Assembly (NCBI RefSeq): GCF_044748305.1
Contig: NZ_JBIVFT010000009.1
Coordinates: forward strand, 1 to 64,000
Direction of reading: 5' to 3'
Source: Arthrobacter_E sp044748305
GTDB taxonomy: Bacteria; Actinomycetota; Actinomycetes; Actinomycetales; Micrococcaceae
DNA length: 64,000 bases
Within the stretch, counting starts at the first letter, position 1. Each line of letters starts with the position of its first letter. Positions 8,938 to 17,147 of this stretch are shown one piece after another. The notes below the pieces were generated by a model. It made no database searches. It had not been told where the DNA came from and worked only from the letters and a program-made list of their open reading frames with translations. A program made the translations under genes and the position numbers.

Positions 8938-10308
8938 ATGGGAGCCGGACATGCACACGGCGGTCATTCGCACGACGGCGGGGTCCCGCCGACGCCGGAA
9001 GCCGCGGCTGCGCGGCGCAAGGCGGGCTGGATCCTCACCGCGATCCTGCTGCCGGTCATTCTGCTGACCGGCATCGGCATGATCCTGCTCTGGCCGAGCG
9101 GTCAGCATTCGGATCTGAATCTGAGTTCGCCTTACTCGACGGCGCCGGGCGTCAGTTTCGACACCGGTAAGGTGCTCAGCGTGAGCAGGGGCTCCTGCTC
9201 CGGGCCGGGGGCCACCGGACAGCAGGATCCGTCCGGTTCCGCGTCTCCGCAGCCGTCCGCGAGCCCGGAGCCCGGTGGGGCGGCGACCCCGGGGGCGGCC
9301 CGTCTCAGCACATGTTTCTGGGCGATGACGCAACCGGACGGCGGTGGCTCATCGGTGCTGGTGCTCTTCAACCCGGAGATCTCCGCCTCGGACTCGGTGC
9401 ACCCCGGGGACGGGGTCAGATACCTGAATCTCTCCCGCGTGCAGCAGGGGGCCGCGGCCGGACAGGCGCCGTCTTACGTGTTCGTCGACTTCGTCCGTTC
9501 CGTGCCGGTGGGCGTACTGGCGGTGCTGTACGCCGCCGTCGTGATTCTGGTGGCGCGCTGGCGCGGTCTTCGCGCCTTGCTCGGTCTGGGCGTCGCGTAC
9601 CTGGTGCTGGCGTTCTTCCTGCTGCCGGGTCTGGTGGACGGCAAGCCCGCAGTTCCTCTCGCGTTGACCGCGGCCACGGCGATCCTGGTGGCCGTGCTCT
9701 ACTTCGCTCATGGCTTCTCGGCGCGGACCTCGACGGCGTTGCTGGGCACGCTGTTCGGTCTCGGCGTCACGGCGGGACTGGCCATCTGGGCCACCGATGC
9801 CGCCAAGCTGCTGGGGATCGGCAGCCATGAGGCATCGACGCTGATCAATACGAGCGGCACCATCTCCATCTCCAGCGTGGTGCTCTGCGGGCTCATCATC
9901 GCAAGCCTCGGTGCCCTCAATGACGTGACCATCACGCAGGCCTCGGCCGTCTGGGAACTCTACGAGCTGTCCCCGAAGATCTCCGCGCGCAAGCTGTTCT
10001 CCTCGGCCATGCGGATCGGCCGGGACCACATCGCCTCCACGGTGTACACCATCGCCTTCGCGTACGCCGGTGCGGCGCTGCCCGTGCTCATCATCGTGAT
10101 GCTCTATGAACGGCCGTTCTTGGAGACGATCACGAGTGCCGAGCTGGCCGAAGAGGTGGTGCGCACGCTCATCGGCTCGATCGGTCTGGTGCTGGCGATC
10201 CCGCTCACGACCCTGGTTGCCGTGCTGGTGGTCAAAGCGACGGCCCTGACCCGGCACGAGGCCCCGGCCGGACTCACCCGCCGGGAGCTTCGGGCCACTC
10301 GTCGCTAG
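8938..10308 (+). CDS. YibE/F-family integral membrane protein
   Basis: A 456-residue membrane protein. After a His-rich cytoplasmic start (GAGHAHGGHSHDGG) there is one membrane helix (about 30-55) and an extracytoplasmic domain with a Ser/Pro/Gly-rich, proline-heavy stretch. About seven helices follow. The conserved block SLGALNDVTITQASAVWEL is typical of the YibE/F family. The biochemical role of the family is not established; the histidine-rich tail could bind metal, but that is inference. It converges with the SDR gene, with hairpin element A in between. Confidence 0.82.
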   Translation: MGAGHAHGGHSHDGGVPPTPEAAAARRKAGWILTAILLPVILLTGIGMILLWPSGQHSDLNLSSPYSTAPGVSFDTGKVLSVSRGSCSGPGATGQQDPSGSASPQPSASPEPGGAATPGAARLSTCFWAMTQPDGGGSSVLVLFNPEISASDSVHPGDGVRYLNLSRVQQGAAAGQAPSYVFVDFVRSVPVGVLAVLYAAVVILVARWRGLRALLGLGVAYLVLAFFLLPGLVDGKPAVPLALTAATAILVAVLYFAHGFSARTSTALLGTLFGLGVTAGLAIWATDAAKLLGIGSHEASTLINTSGTISISSVVLCGLIIASLGALNDVTITQASAVWELYELSPKISARKLFSSAMRIGRDHIASTVYTIAFAYAGAALPVLIIVMLYERPFLETITSAELAEEVVRTLIGSIGLVLAIPLTTLVAVLVVKATALTRHEAPAGLTRRELRATRR

Positions 10309-10334
10309 GCGCGACTCCACGATTTCCCGGTTGC

Positions 10335-10385
10335 GTGCTCAGTTGTGGCGGGTGTTCTCACGAAACGCCCGCCACAATTGAGCAC
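10335..10385. repeat. Long intergenic inverted repeat (element A)
   Basis: Arms of 22 nt at 10335-10356 and 10364-10385, separated by a 7-nt loop, pair throughout with two G-T pairs. The outer arm reads GTGCTCAGTTGTGGCGGG. It sits between the converging YibE/F and SDR genes, so it may act as a bidirectional terminator although no T-run follows. It is one of five comparable hairpins in the window. Confidence 0.85.
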
Positions 10386-10402
10386 CCGACGAGGGTCCGG
10401 GA

Positions 10403-11188
10403 TCAGAAGTGCGTGCCGCCGTCGATGCGGATCTCGGTGCCGGTGATGAAGGCGCCGTCGTCGCTGGCGAGCATGGCCACGACACCTGCCACCGTCTCCG
10501 GTGAGGCGAAGCCCTGACCGAGGGCGGGCTGGAGCTTGATGAACAGGCTCATGTCCGCGTCCTCGGGGAGCCCTGGGCCGACGCTCTGGCGGCTGGCGCC
10601 GCTGCCGTCGGTCATGCCGGAGGAGATCGAACCCGGCTGGACCGAAGTGAAGCGGACGTTGTCCTTGGCGAACTCGGCCGCAAGGGCATGCGTCATGGAC
10701 TGGATCCCGCCCTTGCTGGCGGCATAGGCGGCCATATAGGGGTGCGCGAAGCCGGCCGAGGTGGAACTGAAGTTCACGACGGCGGAGTTGCGGCCCTGCT
10801 TCAGGGCGGGAAGCGACTCGCGGATCATGAGGAAGGTGCCCACCAGGTTGATGCGCAGCACCTGCTCGAAGGAATCGAGAGTGGTCTGCTCAGTGTGCGA
10901 GGAGCGCAGGATTCCCGCAGCGTTGACGAGCGCGTCCAGGCCGCCGAGGAATCCGAGTGCTTCGGCGACAGCAGCCTTCACGGAGCCTTCGTCACTGATA
11001 TCGACGACGACGGTCTTCAGCCGGTCTGCGGCGTCGCCCGCCTTGGCGACGGTGTCGGCGAGGCCCTGCTCGCTGACGTCGGCGGCGACCACTCGGCCCC
11101 CTTCGGCGAGCATGCGCAGCACGGTGGCCTGGCCGATGCCCGATCCGCCGCCGGTGACGAGTGAGCGGCGGTCTGCATAGCGGAGCAT
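10403..11188 (-). CDS. SDR-family NAD(P)-dependent oxidoreductase
   Basis: A 261-residue classical short-chain dehydrogenase. The cofactor motif TGGGSGIG is at residues 12-19, NAAG near 89-92, the catalytic Ser at about 142, and YxxxK as Y155/K159 in AYAASKGG. The C terminus TGTEIRIDGGTHF is typical. The start at 11188 is chosen for its AAAGGACACC ribosome site. It diverges from a TetR gene at 11343, and a perfect palindrome between them suggests direct repression. The substrate is unknown. Confidence 0.9.
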   Translation of the reverse strand: MLRYADRRSLVTGGGSGIGQATVLRMLAEGGRVVAADVSEQGLADTVAKAGDAADRLKTVVVDISDEGSVKAAVAEALGFLGGLDALVNAAGILRSSHTEQTTLDSFEQVLRINLVGTFLMIRESLPALKQGRNSAVVNFSSTSAGFAHPYMAAYAASKGGIQSMTHALAAEFAKDNVRFTSVQPGSISSGMTDGSGASRQSVGPGLPEDADMSLFIKLQPALGQGFASPETVAGVVAMLASDDGAFITGTEIRIDGGTHF

Positions 11189-11280
11189 GGGTGTCCTTTC
11201 AGTCCGGCGGCCAGGGAAGGGAGGTCGCCTGAGTCCCGTGGGCCGGCTGTGGGCCGGTCTCCCGTCCAGAATACGCTTCA

Positions 11281-11295
11281 TGGCACATTGTGCCA
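11281..11295. promoter_or_regulatory. Candidate TetR operator between SDR and tetR genes
   Basis: A perfect palindrome, TGGCACA-T-TGTGCCA, lies 48 bp upstream of the TetR start in the divergent intergenic region; a third partial half, ATGGCAT, follows at once. Placement and symmetry suit the adjacent TetR regulator. Confidence 0.6.
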
Positions 11296-11342
11296 ATATG
11301 GCATAAAGAGTCAGATTTCACTTTTCCGGATACGATCATCCC

Positions 11343-11960
11343 GTGGACACCGAACTGCCCAGCCTCCGGCAACGCCGTCGTGCGCAGACGCGTTGGGAAC
11401 TCGCTCAGACCGCAGCCGAACTTTTCACCGCCCAAGGGGTCACGGCCACCACGGCCGAACAGATCGCAGCCCGGGCCGGAATCTCATTGCGCACCTTCTA
11501 CCGTCACTTCCGGACGAAGGAAGAGGCCATCGCCCCGATCCTGGAGATCGGTGCGGAACGCTGGCAGGAGGCGTTGCGGTCCGCACCGCCGGTCGAGGAC
11601 GGACGCACCGTCGTCGCGGACGCGCTGCGCCGGATGCTGACACCCGCCGACGAGGAAGCCGCCCGCGGCCTGGAGATGGTTCGCGATCTGCTGCTCGCCA
11701 CGTCTGAAGATCCCGAACTCGCCGACGTCTGGGCCGCCGTCAACGCCCGTTCAGAGCGTCGCCTGCTCCTGGTCATCCGGGAGCGTCTGCCCGAGGTGGA
11801 CGAGCTGAGCCTGGGACTGCACGCAGCGGCTGCGACGGCGGCGATCCGCGTTGGCCTCGAGGTCTGGGCCGGCGGAACCGAAGCATCCGCAGCGGACGGT
11901 GAGCACCCGGCGTCGTCCTTGGCGGTGGAGGCTTACCGGAGGCTCTCCGCAGGTCTCTGA
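11343..11960 (+). CDS. TetR/AcrR-family transcriptional regulator
   Basis: A 205-residue regulator with an N-terminal helix-turn-helix (LAQTAAELFTAQGVTATTAE, then AGISLRTFYRHFRTKEEA) and a variable ligand-binding domain. The start is a GTG exactly 6 nt after TACGAT, as in a leaderless transcript. The divergent SDR gene and the intervening palindrome at 11281-11295 make that dehydrogenase its most likely target, with autoregulation. Confidence 0.88.
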   Translation: MDTELPSLRQRRRAQTRWELAQTAAELFTAQGVTATTAEQIAARAGISLRTFYRHFRTKEEAIAPILEIGAERWQEALRSAPPVEDGRTVVADALRRMLTPADEEAARGLEMVRDLLLATSEDPELADVWAAVNARSERRLLLVIRERLPEVDELSLGLHAAAATAAIRVGLEVWAGGTEASAADGEHPASSLAVEAYRRLSAGL

Positions 11961-12053
11961 CGCATGCGCCGTATCCCGGGCAACGAATTCCGGCCCGTGA
12001 CCTGGCCTTGAGCCTGGGCGCGCGGATTTGGCCCGGTGCGAGACAATGGAGGG

Positions 12054-13241
12054 GTGACCTCCCAGACAATCGCCGCCGACGCAATCCCCACCAAGATCGA
12101 ACTGCCGCCCCTGAAGCTCGGGAACATCACCGTGAACACCCCGGTGGTGCTCGCGCCCATGGCCGGCATCACCAACAAGGCCTTCCGACGGCTCTGCCGT
12201 GAGTACGGCGGCGGGCTGTATGTCGCGGAGATGGTCACCTCGCGCGCCCTGGTCGAGCGTTCCCCGGAATCGCTGCGCATCATCTCCCACGACGACGATG
12301 AAGCGGTCCGCTCGGTCCAGCTCTACGGAGTGGACCCTGTCACGGTCGGCGCCGCTGTGCGCTTGCTCGTCGAGGAGGACCGCGCCGACCACATCGATCT
12401 GAACTTCGGTTGCCCCGTTCCCAAGGTGACGCGGCGCGGTGGTGGATCGGCGTTGCCCTGGAAGACCGATCTGTTCACCTCCATCGTCCAGATCGCGGTG
12501 AAGGAGGCCTCGAAGGGTGACATTCCGCTGACCATCAAGATGCGCAAGGGCATCGACGACGATCACCTGACTTATCTGGAAGCGGGCCGGATCGCCCGTG
12601 ACGCCGGAGTGGCCGCCGTCGCGCTGCACGGCCGCACGGCGAGCCAGTTCTATTCCGGCAAGGCTGATTGGGACGCTATCGCCCGGCTGCGTGAGGCGTT
12701 GCCGGACATCCCGGTTCTGGGCAATGGCGACATCTGGAGTGCCGAGGACGCCGAACGCATGGTGCGTCAGACCGGCATCGACGGCGTGGTGGTGGGCCGT
12801 GGCTGCCAGGGACGCCCGTGGCTCTTCGGAGATCTGCAGGCCGCCTTCGACGGACGTGAGGACCGCATCCGCCCCGGGCTGCGCGAGGTGGCCGATGCGG
12901 TGTACCGGCACGCACAATTGCTCATCGAGACCTTCGGCGAGGAAGGCAAGGCGCTGCGGGACATCCGCAAGCACATGGCCTGGTACTTCAAAGGCTACGT
13001 GGTGGGTGGAGACCTGCGGGCCAAGCTTGCCGCCGTCCCGGATCTGGCCACTCTGCGAGGTCTGCTGGACGAACTCGACATGGAGTCACCGTACCCGGGC
13101 GTGGATGCCGAGGGCCCGCGAGGCCGTGCGGGCACCCCGAAGCGGACCGCCCTGCCGGACAAGTGGCTGGAGAGCCGCAGCCTGAACGAGGAGCAGCGCG
13201 CCACCATCAAGGCCGCCGAGCTCGACGTCTCCGGCGGCTGA
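12054..13241 (+). CDS. dusB: tRNA-dihydrouridine synthase, DusB type
   Basis: This FMN enzyme reduces uridines in the tRNA D-loop to dihydrouridine. The protein is about 395 residues: a TIM barrel beginning APMAGITNKAFRRLCREYG, the catalytic-Cys motif HIDLNFGCPVPKVTRRGGGS, the FMN-phosphate region VLGNGDI and VVGRGCQGRPW, and a helical C-terminal domain. The GTG at 12054 lies 6 nt after GACAAT, supporting a leaderless start; an in-frame GTG at 12036 exists. Element B follows the gene. Confidence 0.92.
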   Translation: MTSQTIAADAIPTKIELPPLKLGNITVNTPVVLAPMAGITNKAFRRLCREYGGGLYVAEMVTSRALVERSPESLRIISHDDDEAVRSVQLYGVDPVTVGAAVRLLVEEDRADHIDLNFGCPVPKVTRRGGGSALPWKTDLFTSIVQIAVKEASKGDIPLTIKMRKGIDDDHLTYLEAGRIARDAGVAAVALHGRTASQFYSGKADWDAIARLREALPDIPVLGNGDIWSAEDAERMVRQTGIDGVVVGRGCQGRPWLFGDLQAAFDGREDRIRPGLREVADAVYRHAQLLIETFGEEGKALRDIRKHMAWYFKGYVVGGDLRAKLAAVPDLATLRGLLDELDMESPYPGVDAEGPRGRAGTPKRTALPDKWLESRSLNEEQRATIKAAELDVSGG

Positions 13242-13281
13242 GACAAGCCGGCCCGCTCCAGCGGGACCGCCGCGCCTCTCC

Positions 13282-13352
13282 GCCGAGCTCGCGAGTTCCG
13301 TGCGAATCCGCTCACTGAAGGCGCGATTTGGCACGGAACTCGCGAGCTCGGC
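13282..13352. repeat. Long intergenic inverted repeat (element B)
   Basis: Perfect 22-nt arms at 13282-13303 and 13331-13352 flank a 27-nt loop. The outer arm reads GCCGAGCTCGCGAGTTCC and continues GTGC. It lies 40 bp after dusB and ahead of the ABC operon. Its TTCCGTGCGA core recurs in elements D and, in part, E. Confidence 0.88.
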
Positions 13353-13384
13353 AAGGGGTCTGCGCGGGGTGATGCGCACCGGCC

Positions 13385-13400
13385 CATGACAGATGTCATG
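13385..13400. promoter_or_regulatory. Candidate NarL/DesR-type response-regulator operator
   Basis: CATGACA-GA-TGTCATG is a perfect inverted repeat 57 bp upstream of the ABC ATPase start, and a further half-site, CATGAC, follows at 13408-13413. NarL/LuxR-type regulators commonly bind inverted 7-mers with a 2-bp spacer, and such a regulator is encoded last in this operon. Confidence 0.65.
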
Positions 13401-13457
13401 CCCGAACCATGACGCACGGCCCGGGCACGCCGTCGTCGTTCACGGTCGAATGGAGAC

Positions 13458-14384
13458 ATGAACAATCTTCTCGCCGTGGACGCCCAGGGCCTCCACAAGA
13501 GCTTCGGGGCCGTGCAGGCCGTCCGGGGCATCGACCTGCAGGTCAAGCCGGGAGAGGTGGTGGCCTTCCTCGGCCCCAACGGTGCCGGTAAGACCACCAC
13601 CATCGACATGATCCTGGGCCTGTCCCAGCCGAACCAGGGCAGCGTGAGCGTCTACGGCGGCACGCCCCGCCAGGCGATCGCCCGGGGCCAGGTGGCCGCT
13701 GTCATGCAGACTGGCGGTCTCTTGAAGGACGTGACCGTCAAGGAGTCGGTCCAACTCGTCGCCGCCATGTTCGACTCGCCCCGGCCTGTCACCGAGGTCC
13801 TGCAGCGTGCGGGCATCGCAGACCTTGCCGACCGCAAGGTGGAGAAGTGCTCCGGCGGCCAGCAGCAGCGGCTTCGCTTCGCCATGGCGCTGGTCTCCGA
13901 CCCGGGCCTCATGATCCTCGACGAGCCCACCACCGGCATGGACGTCACAGGCCGCCGTGACTTCTGGCAGGCCATCCGGCAGGACGCGCAGCGCGGGCGC
14001 ACGGTGGTCTTCGCCACGCACTATCTGGAGGAAGCGGACAGCTACGCGGACCGGATCGTCCTGGTCCGCAAGGGCAAGATCGTCGCGGACGGCACCTCGG
14101 CACAGATCAAGAACCTCGCTTCCGGCCGCACCATCCGCGCGGCGCTCGCACAGGAGGACCAGCGCCTGGCGCAACTGGCCGCCGTTGACTCGGTGGAGTA
14201 CGACGGCGCCCGCGTCACCATCCGCTCGCAGGATTCGGACACGGTGCTCCGTTACCTGCTCAACGAGACGGACGCCAAGGACCTGGAGGTCAGCTCCAAC
14301 AATCTCGAGGACGCCTTCGTGGCCCTCACCAGCGACTCGGCCGAGGATGAGGCCGGACTCACCGAAAGCGGGACCCTCGCATGA
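13458..14384 (+). CDS. ABC-2 transporter ATP-binding subunit
   Basis: A 308-residue ATPase of the drug/lipid-export type. Walker A GPNGAGKTT is at 39-47, the signature CSGGQQQR at about 131-138, and Walker B LMILDEP at about 151-157. The C-terminal 80 residues form the DrrA-like extension. The next gene, the permease, overlaps by 4 bp (ATGA). A sensor kinase and response regulator follow, so the four genes form one export/sensing operon like the LnrLMN/DesKR arrangements known in Firmicutes and actinobacteria. The exported compound is unknown. Confidence 0.93.
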   Translation: MNNLLAVDAQGLHKSFGAVQAVRGIDLQVKPGEVVAFLGPNGAGKTTTIDMILGLSQPNQGSVSVYGGTPRQAIARGQVAAVMQTGGLLKDVTVKESVQLVAAMFDSPRPVTEVLQRAGIADLADRKVEKCSGGQQQRLRFAMALVSDPGLMILDEPTTGMDVTGRRDFWQAIRQDAQRGRTVVFATHYLEEADSYADRIVLVRKGKIVADGTSAQIKNLASGRTIRAALAQEDQRLAQLAAVDSVEYDGARVTIRSQDSDTVLRYLLNETDAKDLEVSSNNLEDAFVALTSDSAEDEAGLTESGTLA

Positions 14385-15187
14385 GCACCACCACCAGTTC
14401 CCAGGAGCAGCGAGCCGCGATCAACCTCGTGGACCGCCGGCCCGCCCGCGGAGGCATCAACGGAACGTTCCTCTGGATCGAGATCAAGCGGCTCCTCCGC
14501 AACCGCAGGAGCCTGATCTTCACCATCGCCGTTCCCGCGATCTTCTTCGCGGTCTTCGGGCTGTCCAACAAGGACCAGATGCTGCCCGGCGGCCAGCACA
14601 GCTACGGCGAATACATCCTCATCAGCCTCACCGTCTATGCGGCCATGACCTCGGCCACCGCCTCCGGCGCCCAGGTCGCCGTCGAGCGCGCGCAAGGCTG
14701 GTCCCGTCAGCTGAGGCTCACGCCCTTGCAGCCGGGCGCCTACATCACCATCAAGGCCATCGCCGCCCTGGTCATGAGCTTCATCGCCGTGGTGGCCCAG
14801 TTCGTCATCGGGGCCCTGTTCGGGGTTCACCTGGACGCTGGAACCATGATCGCTGCCGGTCTTGCCGCATGGCTGGGCTCCCTGGTCTTCGCCGCGCTCG
14901 GACTCATGGCCGGTTACCTCATGCCCAGCCAGAACGTCATGCAGCTTCTCGGCCCGGCGCTCGCCATTCTCGCCATGCTGGGCGGCCTGTTCATGCCGGT
15001 CGAGATCATGGGAGACACCTTTGTGCAGATCGCCAAGTGGACTCCGGCCTACGGCATCGGACAGATCGCCCGCAGCCCGCTGACTCAGGAATGGGACTGG
15101 CTCTGGGTGCTGAACGCAGCGGTCTGGCTGGTGGTATTCGTCGCGGGCGCCGCATTGGCCTTCCGCCGGGACACCAAGCGGGTCTAA
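14381..15187 (+). CDS. ABC-2 transporter permease subunit
   Basis: A 268-residue permease with six predicted membrane helices and a 35-residue cytoplasmic N terminus (ending in GTFLWIEIKRLLRNRRSLIF). It overlaps the ATPase gene by 4 bp and presumably dimerises to form the export channel. Conserved ABC-2 segments are VERAQGWSRQLRLTPL and LGGLFMPVEIMG. A linearmycin-, bacitracin- or lipid-type substrate can be guessed only from the linked two-component system. Confidence 0.9.
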   Translation: MSTTTSSQEQRAAINLVDRRPARGGINGTFLWIEIKRLLRNRRSLIFTIAVPAIFFAVFGLSNKDQMLPGGQHSYGEYILISLTVYAAMTSATASGAQVAVERAQGWSRQLRLTPLQPGAYITIKAIAALVMSFIAVVAQFVIGALFGVHLDAGTMIAAGLAAWLGSLVFAALGLMAGYLMPSQNVMQLLGPALAILAMLGGLFMPVEIMGDTFVQIAKWTPAYGIGQIARSPLTQEWDWLWVLNAAVWLVVFVAGAALAFRRDTKRV

Positions 15188-15198
15188 GCCGTAGATTG

Positions 15199-16371
15199 AT
15201 GACCATGGATCGACGTGGGACGACGGCTGCGGGAGCCTGGGTCAGAGGAGCCGGGCCCCGCAGCTGGCTGATGGGTGCCGGGTTCTCCTTGTTGCTGTGG
15301 ACCTGGCCCACGTATGCCACGGTCTGGACCGACGACGGTGCTCCTTGGACAGGCAAGGTCCTGATCACAGCGCTGACGCTGCTTTTCTTCGCTTGCTATG
15401 CGCTGGGACCGCCCTTGATCTGGACCCGGCCCGCCGGGCGCACCAGGGTCAGGACGGCGGTCCTGGTCCTGCTCGCCCTGCTCACCAGCAATCTGCTGGT
15501 GGTCTTCTCGCTCGGTCCGGCCGCGCTGTGGACCTGGACGTTCCTGGCCTGCGCCGTTGCCATGACGCCCCTGGCAGCACGCTGGCGCTTCCTGTTGATC
15601 TTCGCGCTGGCCATCGCGGCGTTGATCGTCCAGTCCCTGGGAGACCAGCCGGAACTCGGGGTCATGCAGGCTTCTCTCGTGGTCTCCCTCGGGTGCATGA
15701 TGATGGCCTTCGCCCGGCAGATCGAACTCCGGCAGCAGCTTGAGGCGACCCGCAAGGATCTGGCCGATGCCGCCGTCGCCGCGGAGCGGGACCGCATGGC
15801 CCGCGACATGCACGACATCCTCGGGCACTCGCTGACCGTCGTCGCGGTCAAAGCCGAATTGGCGCGCAGACTGCTCGCCGCCGATCCGCATCGTGCGGAA
15901 CGGGAGCTCGGAGAGATCGAGGAATTGGCCCGGGGTGCGCTTGCGGACGTCCGTGCGACGGTGGCCGGCTATCGCGGGGTGAATGTCGTGGCGGAACTGG
16001 CTCAGGCCCGTCAGGTGCTCGGCTCGGCGGGTATCGAGGCCGATCTTCCCGGGGCCGTGGACCAGGTCTCGGCTGGGCATCGGGAGCTGTTCGGCTGGGT
16101 GGTCCGGGAGGGGGTCACGAACGTGCTGCGGCACTCCCATGCGGGCCGTTGCCGCATCACCTTCTCGCCGGACGGTGTCCAGGTGGACGACGACGGCGCC
16201 TGGCGGCCCGCCGGACCCGTCCGTTCGACCGCCGGGCCGGAGAAGGAGCCGCAGTGGAGCGGGCGCGGGACCGGTTTGGATGGACTCGCCGAGCGGGTCC
16301 GGCAGGCCGGCGGGACCCTGAGCACGGGTCCCTCGGAGCTGGGCGGTTTCCGTCTGACGGTGGTGATGTGA
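15199..16371 (+). CDS. Sensor histidine kinase, DesK/NarL-partner type
   Basis: A 390-residue kinase with four to five N-terminal membrane helices (about 22-150) and no large extracellular loop, so it likely senses the membrane or a membrane-active compound. The HisKA_3 phosphoacceptor is H205 in ARDMHDILGHSL. The ATPase G box is GTGLDGLAERV near the C terminus. ATG codons at 15199 and 15205 are both possible; TAGATT ends 7 nt before the second, hinting at an internal leaderless promoter. The response-regulator gene follows immediately. Confidence 0.9.
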   Translation: MTMDRRGTTAAGAWVRGAGPRSWLMGAGFSLLLWTWPTYATVWTDDGAPWTGKVLITALTLLFFACYALGPPLIWTRPAGRTRVRTAVLVLLALLTSNLLVVFSLGPAALWTWTFLACAVAMTPLAARWRFLLIFALAIAALIVQSLGDQPELGVMQASLVVSLGCMMMAFARQIELRQQLEATRKDLADAAVAAERDRMARDMHDILGHSLTVVAVKAELARRLLAADPHRAERELGEIEELARGALADVRATVAGYRGVNVVAELAQARQVLGSAGIEADLPGAVDQVSAGHRELFGWVVREGVTNVLRHSHAGRCRITFSPDGVQVDDDGAWRPAGPVRSTAGPEKEPQWSGRGTGLDGLAERVRQAGGTLSTGPSELGGFRLTVVM

Positions 16372-16373
16372 AC

Positions 16374-16997
16374 ATGAGGGACCCGGAGGCGATCCGTTTG
16401 GTGATCGCAGATGACCAGGCATTGGTCAGGGGCGCGCTTGCGGCCCTGCTCGGACTCGAAGCGGACATCGACGTCGTGGCGGAAGCCGGCGACGGGGCGG
16501 AAGCGGTGGCGGCGGTGCTGGAGCATGCGGCCGATGTGGCGCTTCTCGATGTTCAGATGCCCGGCGTCGACGGTCTGGCCGCGGCTGAACTCCTGCGCCG
16601 GAAGGCACCGGGATGCCGGGTCCTGATGGTGACCACGTTCGGGCGGCCCGGCTATGTGCGGCGGGCGCTGCAGGCCGGGGCCGCCGGATTCGTAGTCAAG
16701 GACACTCCAGCCCGGCAGCTGGCTGAAGCGGTTCGTAAGGTCCACGCCGGCCTTCGGGTGATCGATCCATCCTTGGCGGCCGAATCACTGGTGGCGGGGG
16801 AGTCGCCACTGACGGTGCGTGAGGTGGACGTGCTGCGGGTTGCCGCGGACGGCGGGACCGTGGCGGACATCGCCCGGGAGGTGTACCTCTCCGAAGGGAC
16901 CGTGCGGAACCATCTCTCGTCCGCGATGGCCAAGACCGGCGGCAGGACCCGCGGCGACGCAGCCCGGATCGCCTCGGAGAACGGCTGGCTGCTGTAG
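16374..16997 (+). CDS. NarL/LuxR-family response regulator
   Basis: A 207-residue two-domain regulator. The receiver domain has the acidic pair at 13-14 and phospho-acceptor D59 in ALLDVQMPG; the LuxR-type helix-turn-helix is at about 140-200 (TVADIAREVYLSEGTVRNHL). A GTG at 16368 overlapping the kinase stop is an alternative start. It is the expected partner of the preceding kinase and the best candidate to bind the CATGACA palindrome at 13385-13400 upstream of the ABC genes. Confidence 0.92.
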   Translation: MRDPEAIRLVIADDQALVRGALAALLGLEADIDVVAEAGDGAEAVAAVLEHAADVALLDVQMPGVDGLAAAELLRRKAPGCRVLMVTTFGRPGYVRRALQAGAAGFVVKDTPARQLAEAVRKVHAGLRVIDPSLAAESLVAGESPLTVREVDVLRVAADGGTVADIAREVYLSEGTVRNHLSSAMAKTGGRTRGDAARIASENGWLL

Positions 16998-17045
16998 GGC
17001 AGGCCACCAGCTCGCCTCTGGGCTGGGCAGCCCGGCCGTCCTGCC

Positions 17046-17110
17046 GAGTTCGTGGGTTTCGGGTGAATTCGTGGATTTTGCCCACGAATTCACCCGAAAC
17101 CCACGAATTC
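17046..17110. repeat. Long intergenic inverted repeat (element C)
   Basis: Arms of 29 nt (17046-17074 and 17082-17110) pair with one G-T pair around a 7-nt loop, ATTTTGC. The arm contains GTGGGTTTCGGGTGAATTCG. It lies between the response regulator and dgt, 49 bp after the former. It is the longest hairpin of the set and far stronger than a usual terminator; no T-run follows. Confidence 0.9.
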
Positions 17111-17147
17111 AGCAAACCACGGGTACTGGCATCACTAAGCTGGGGAT

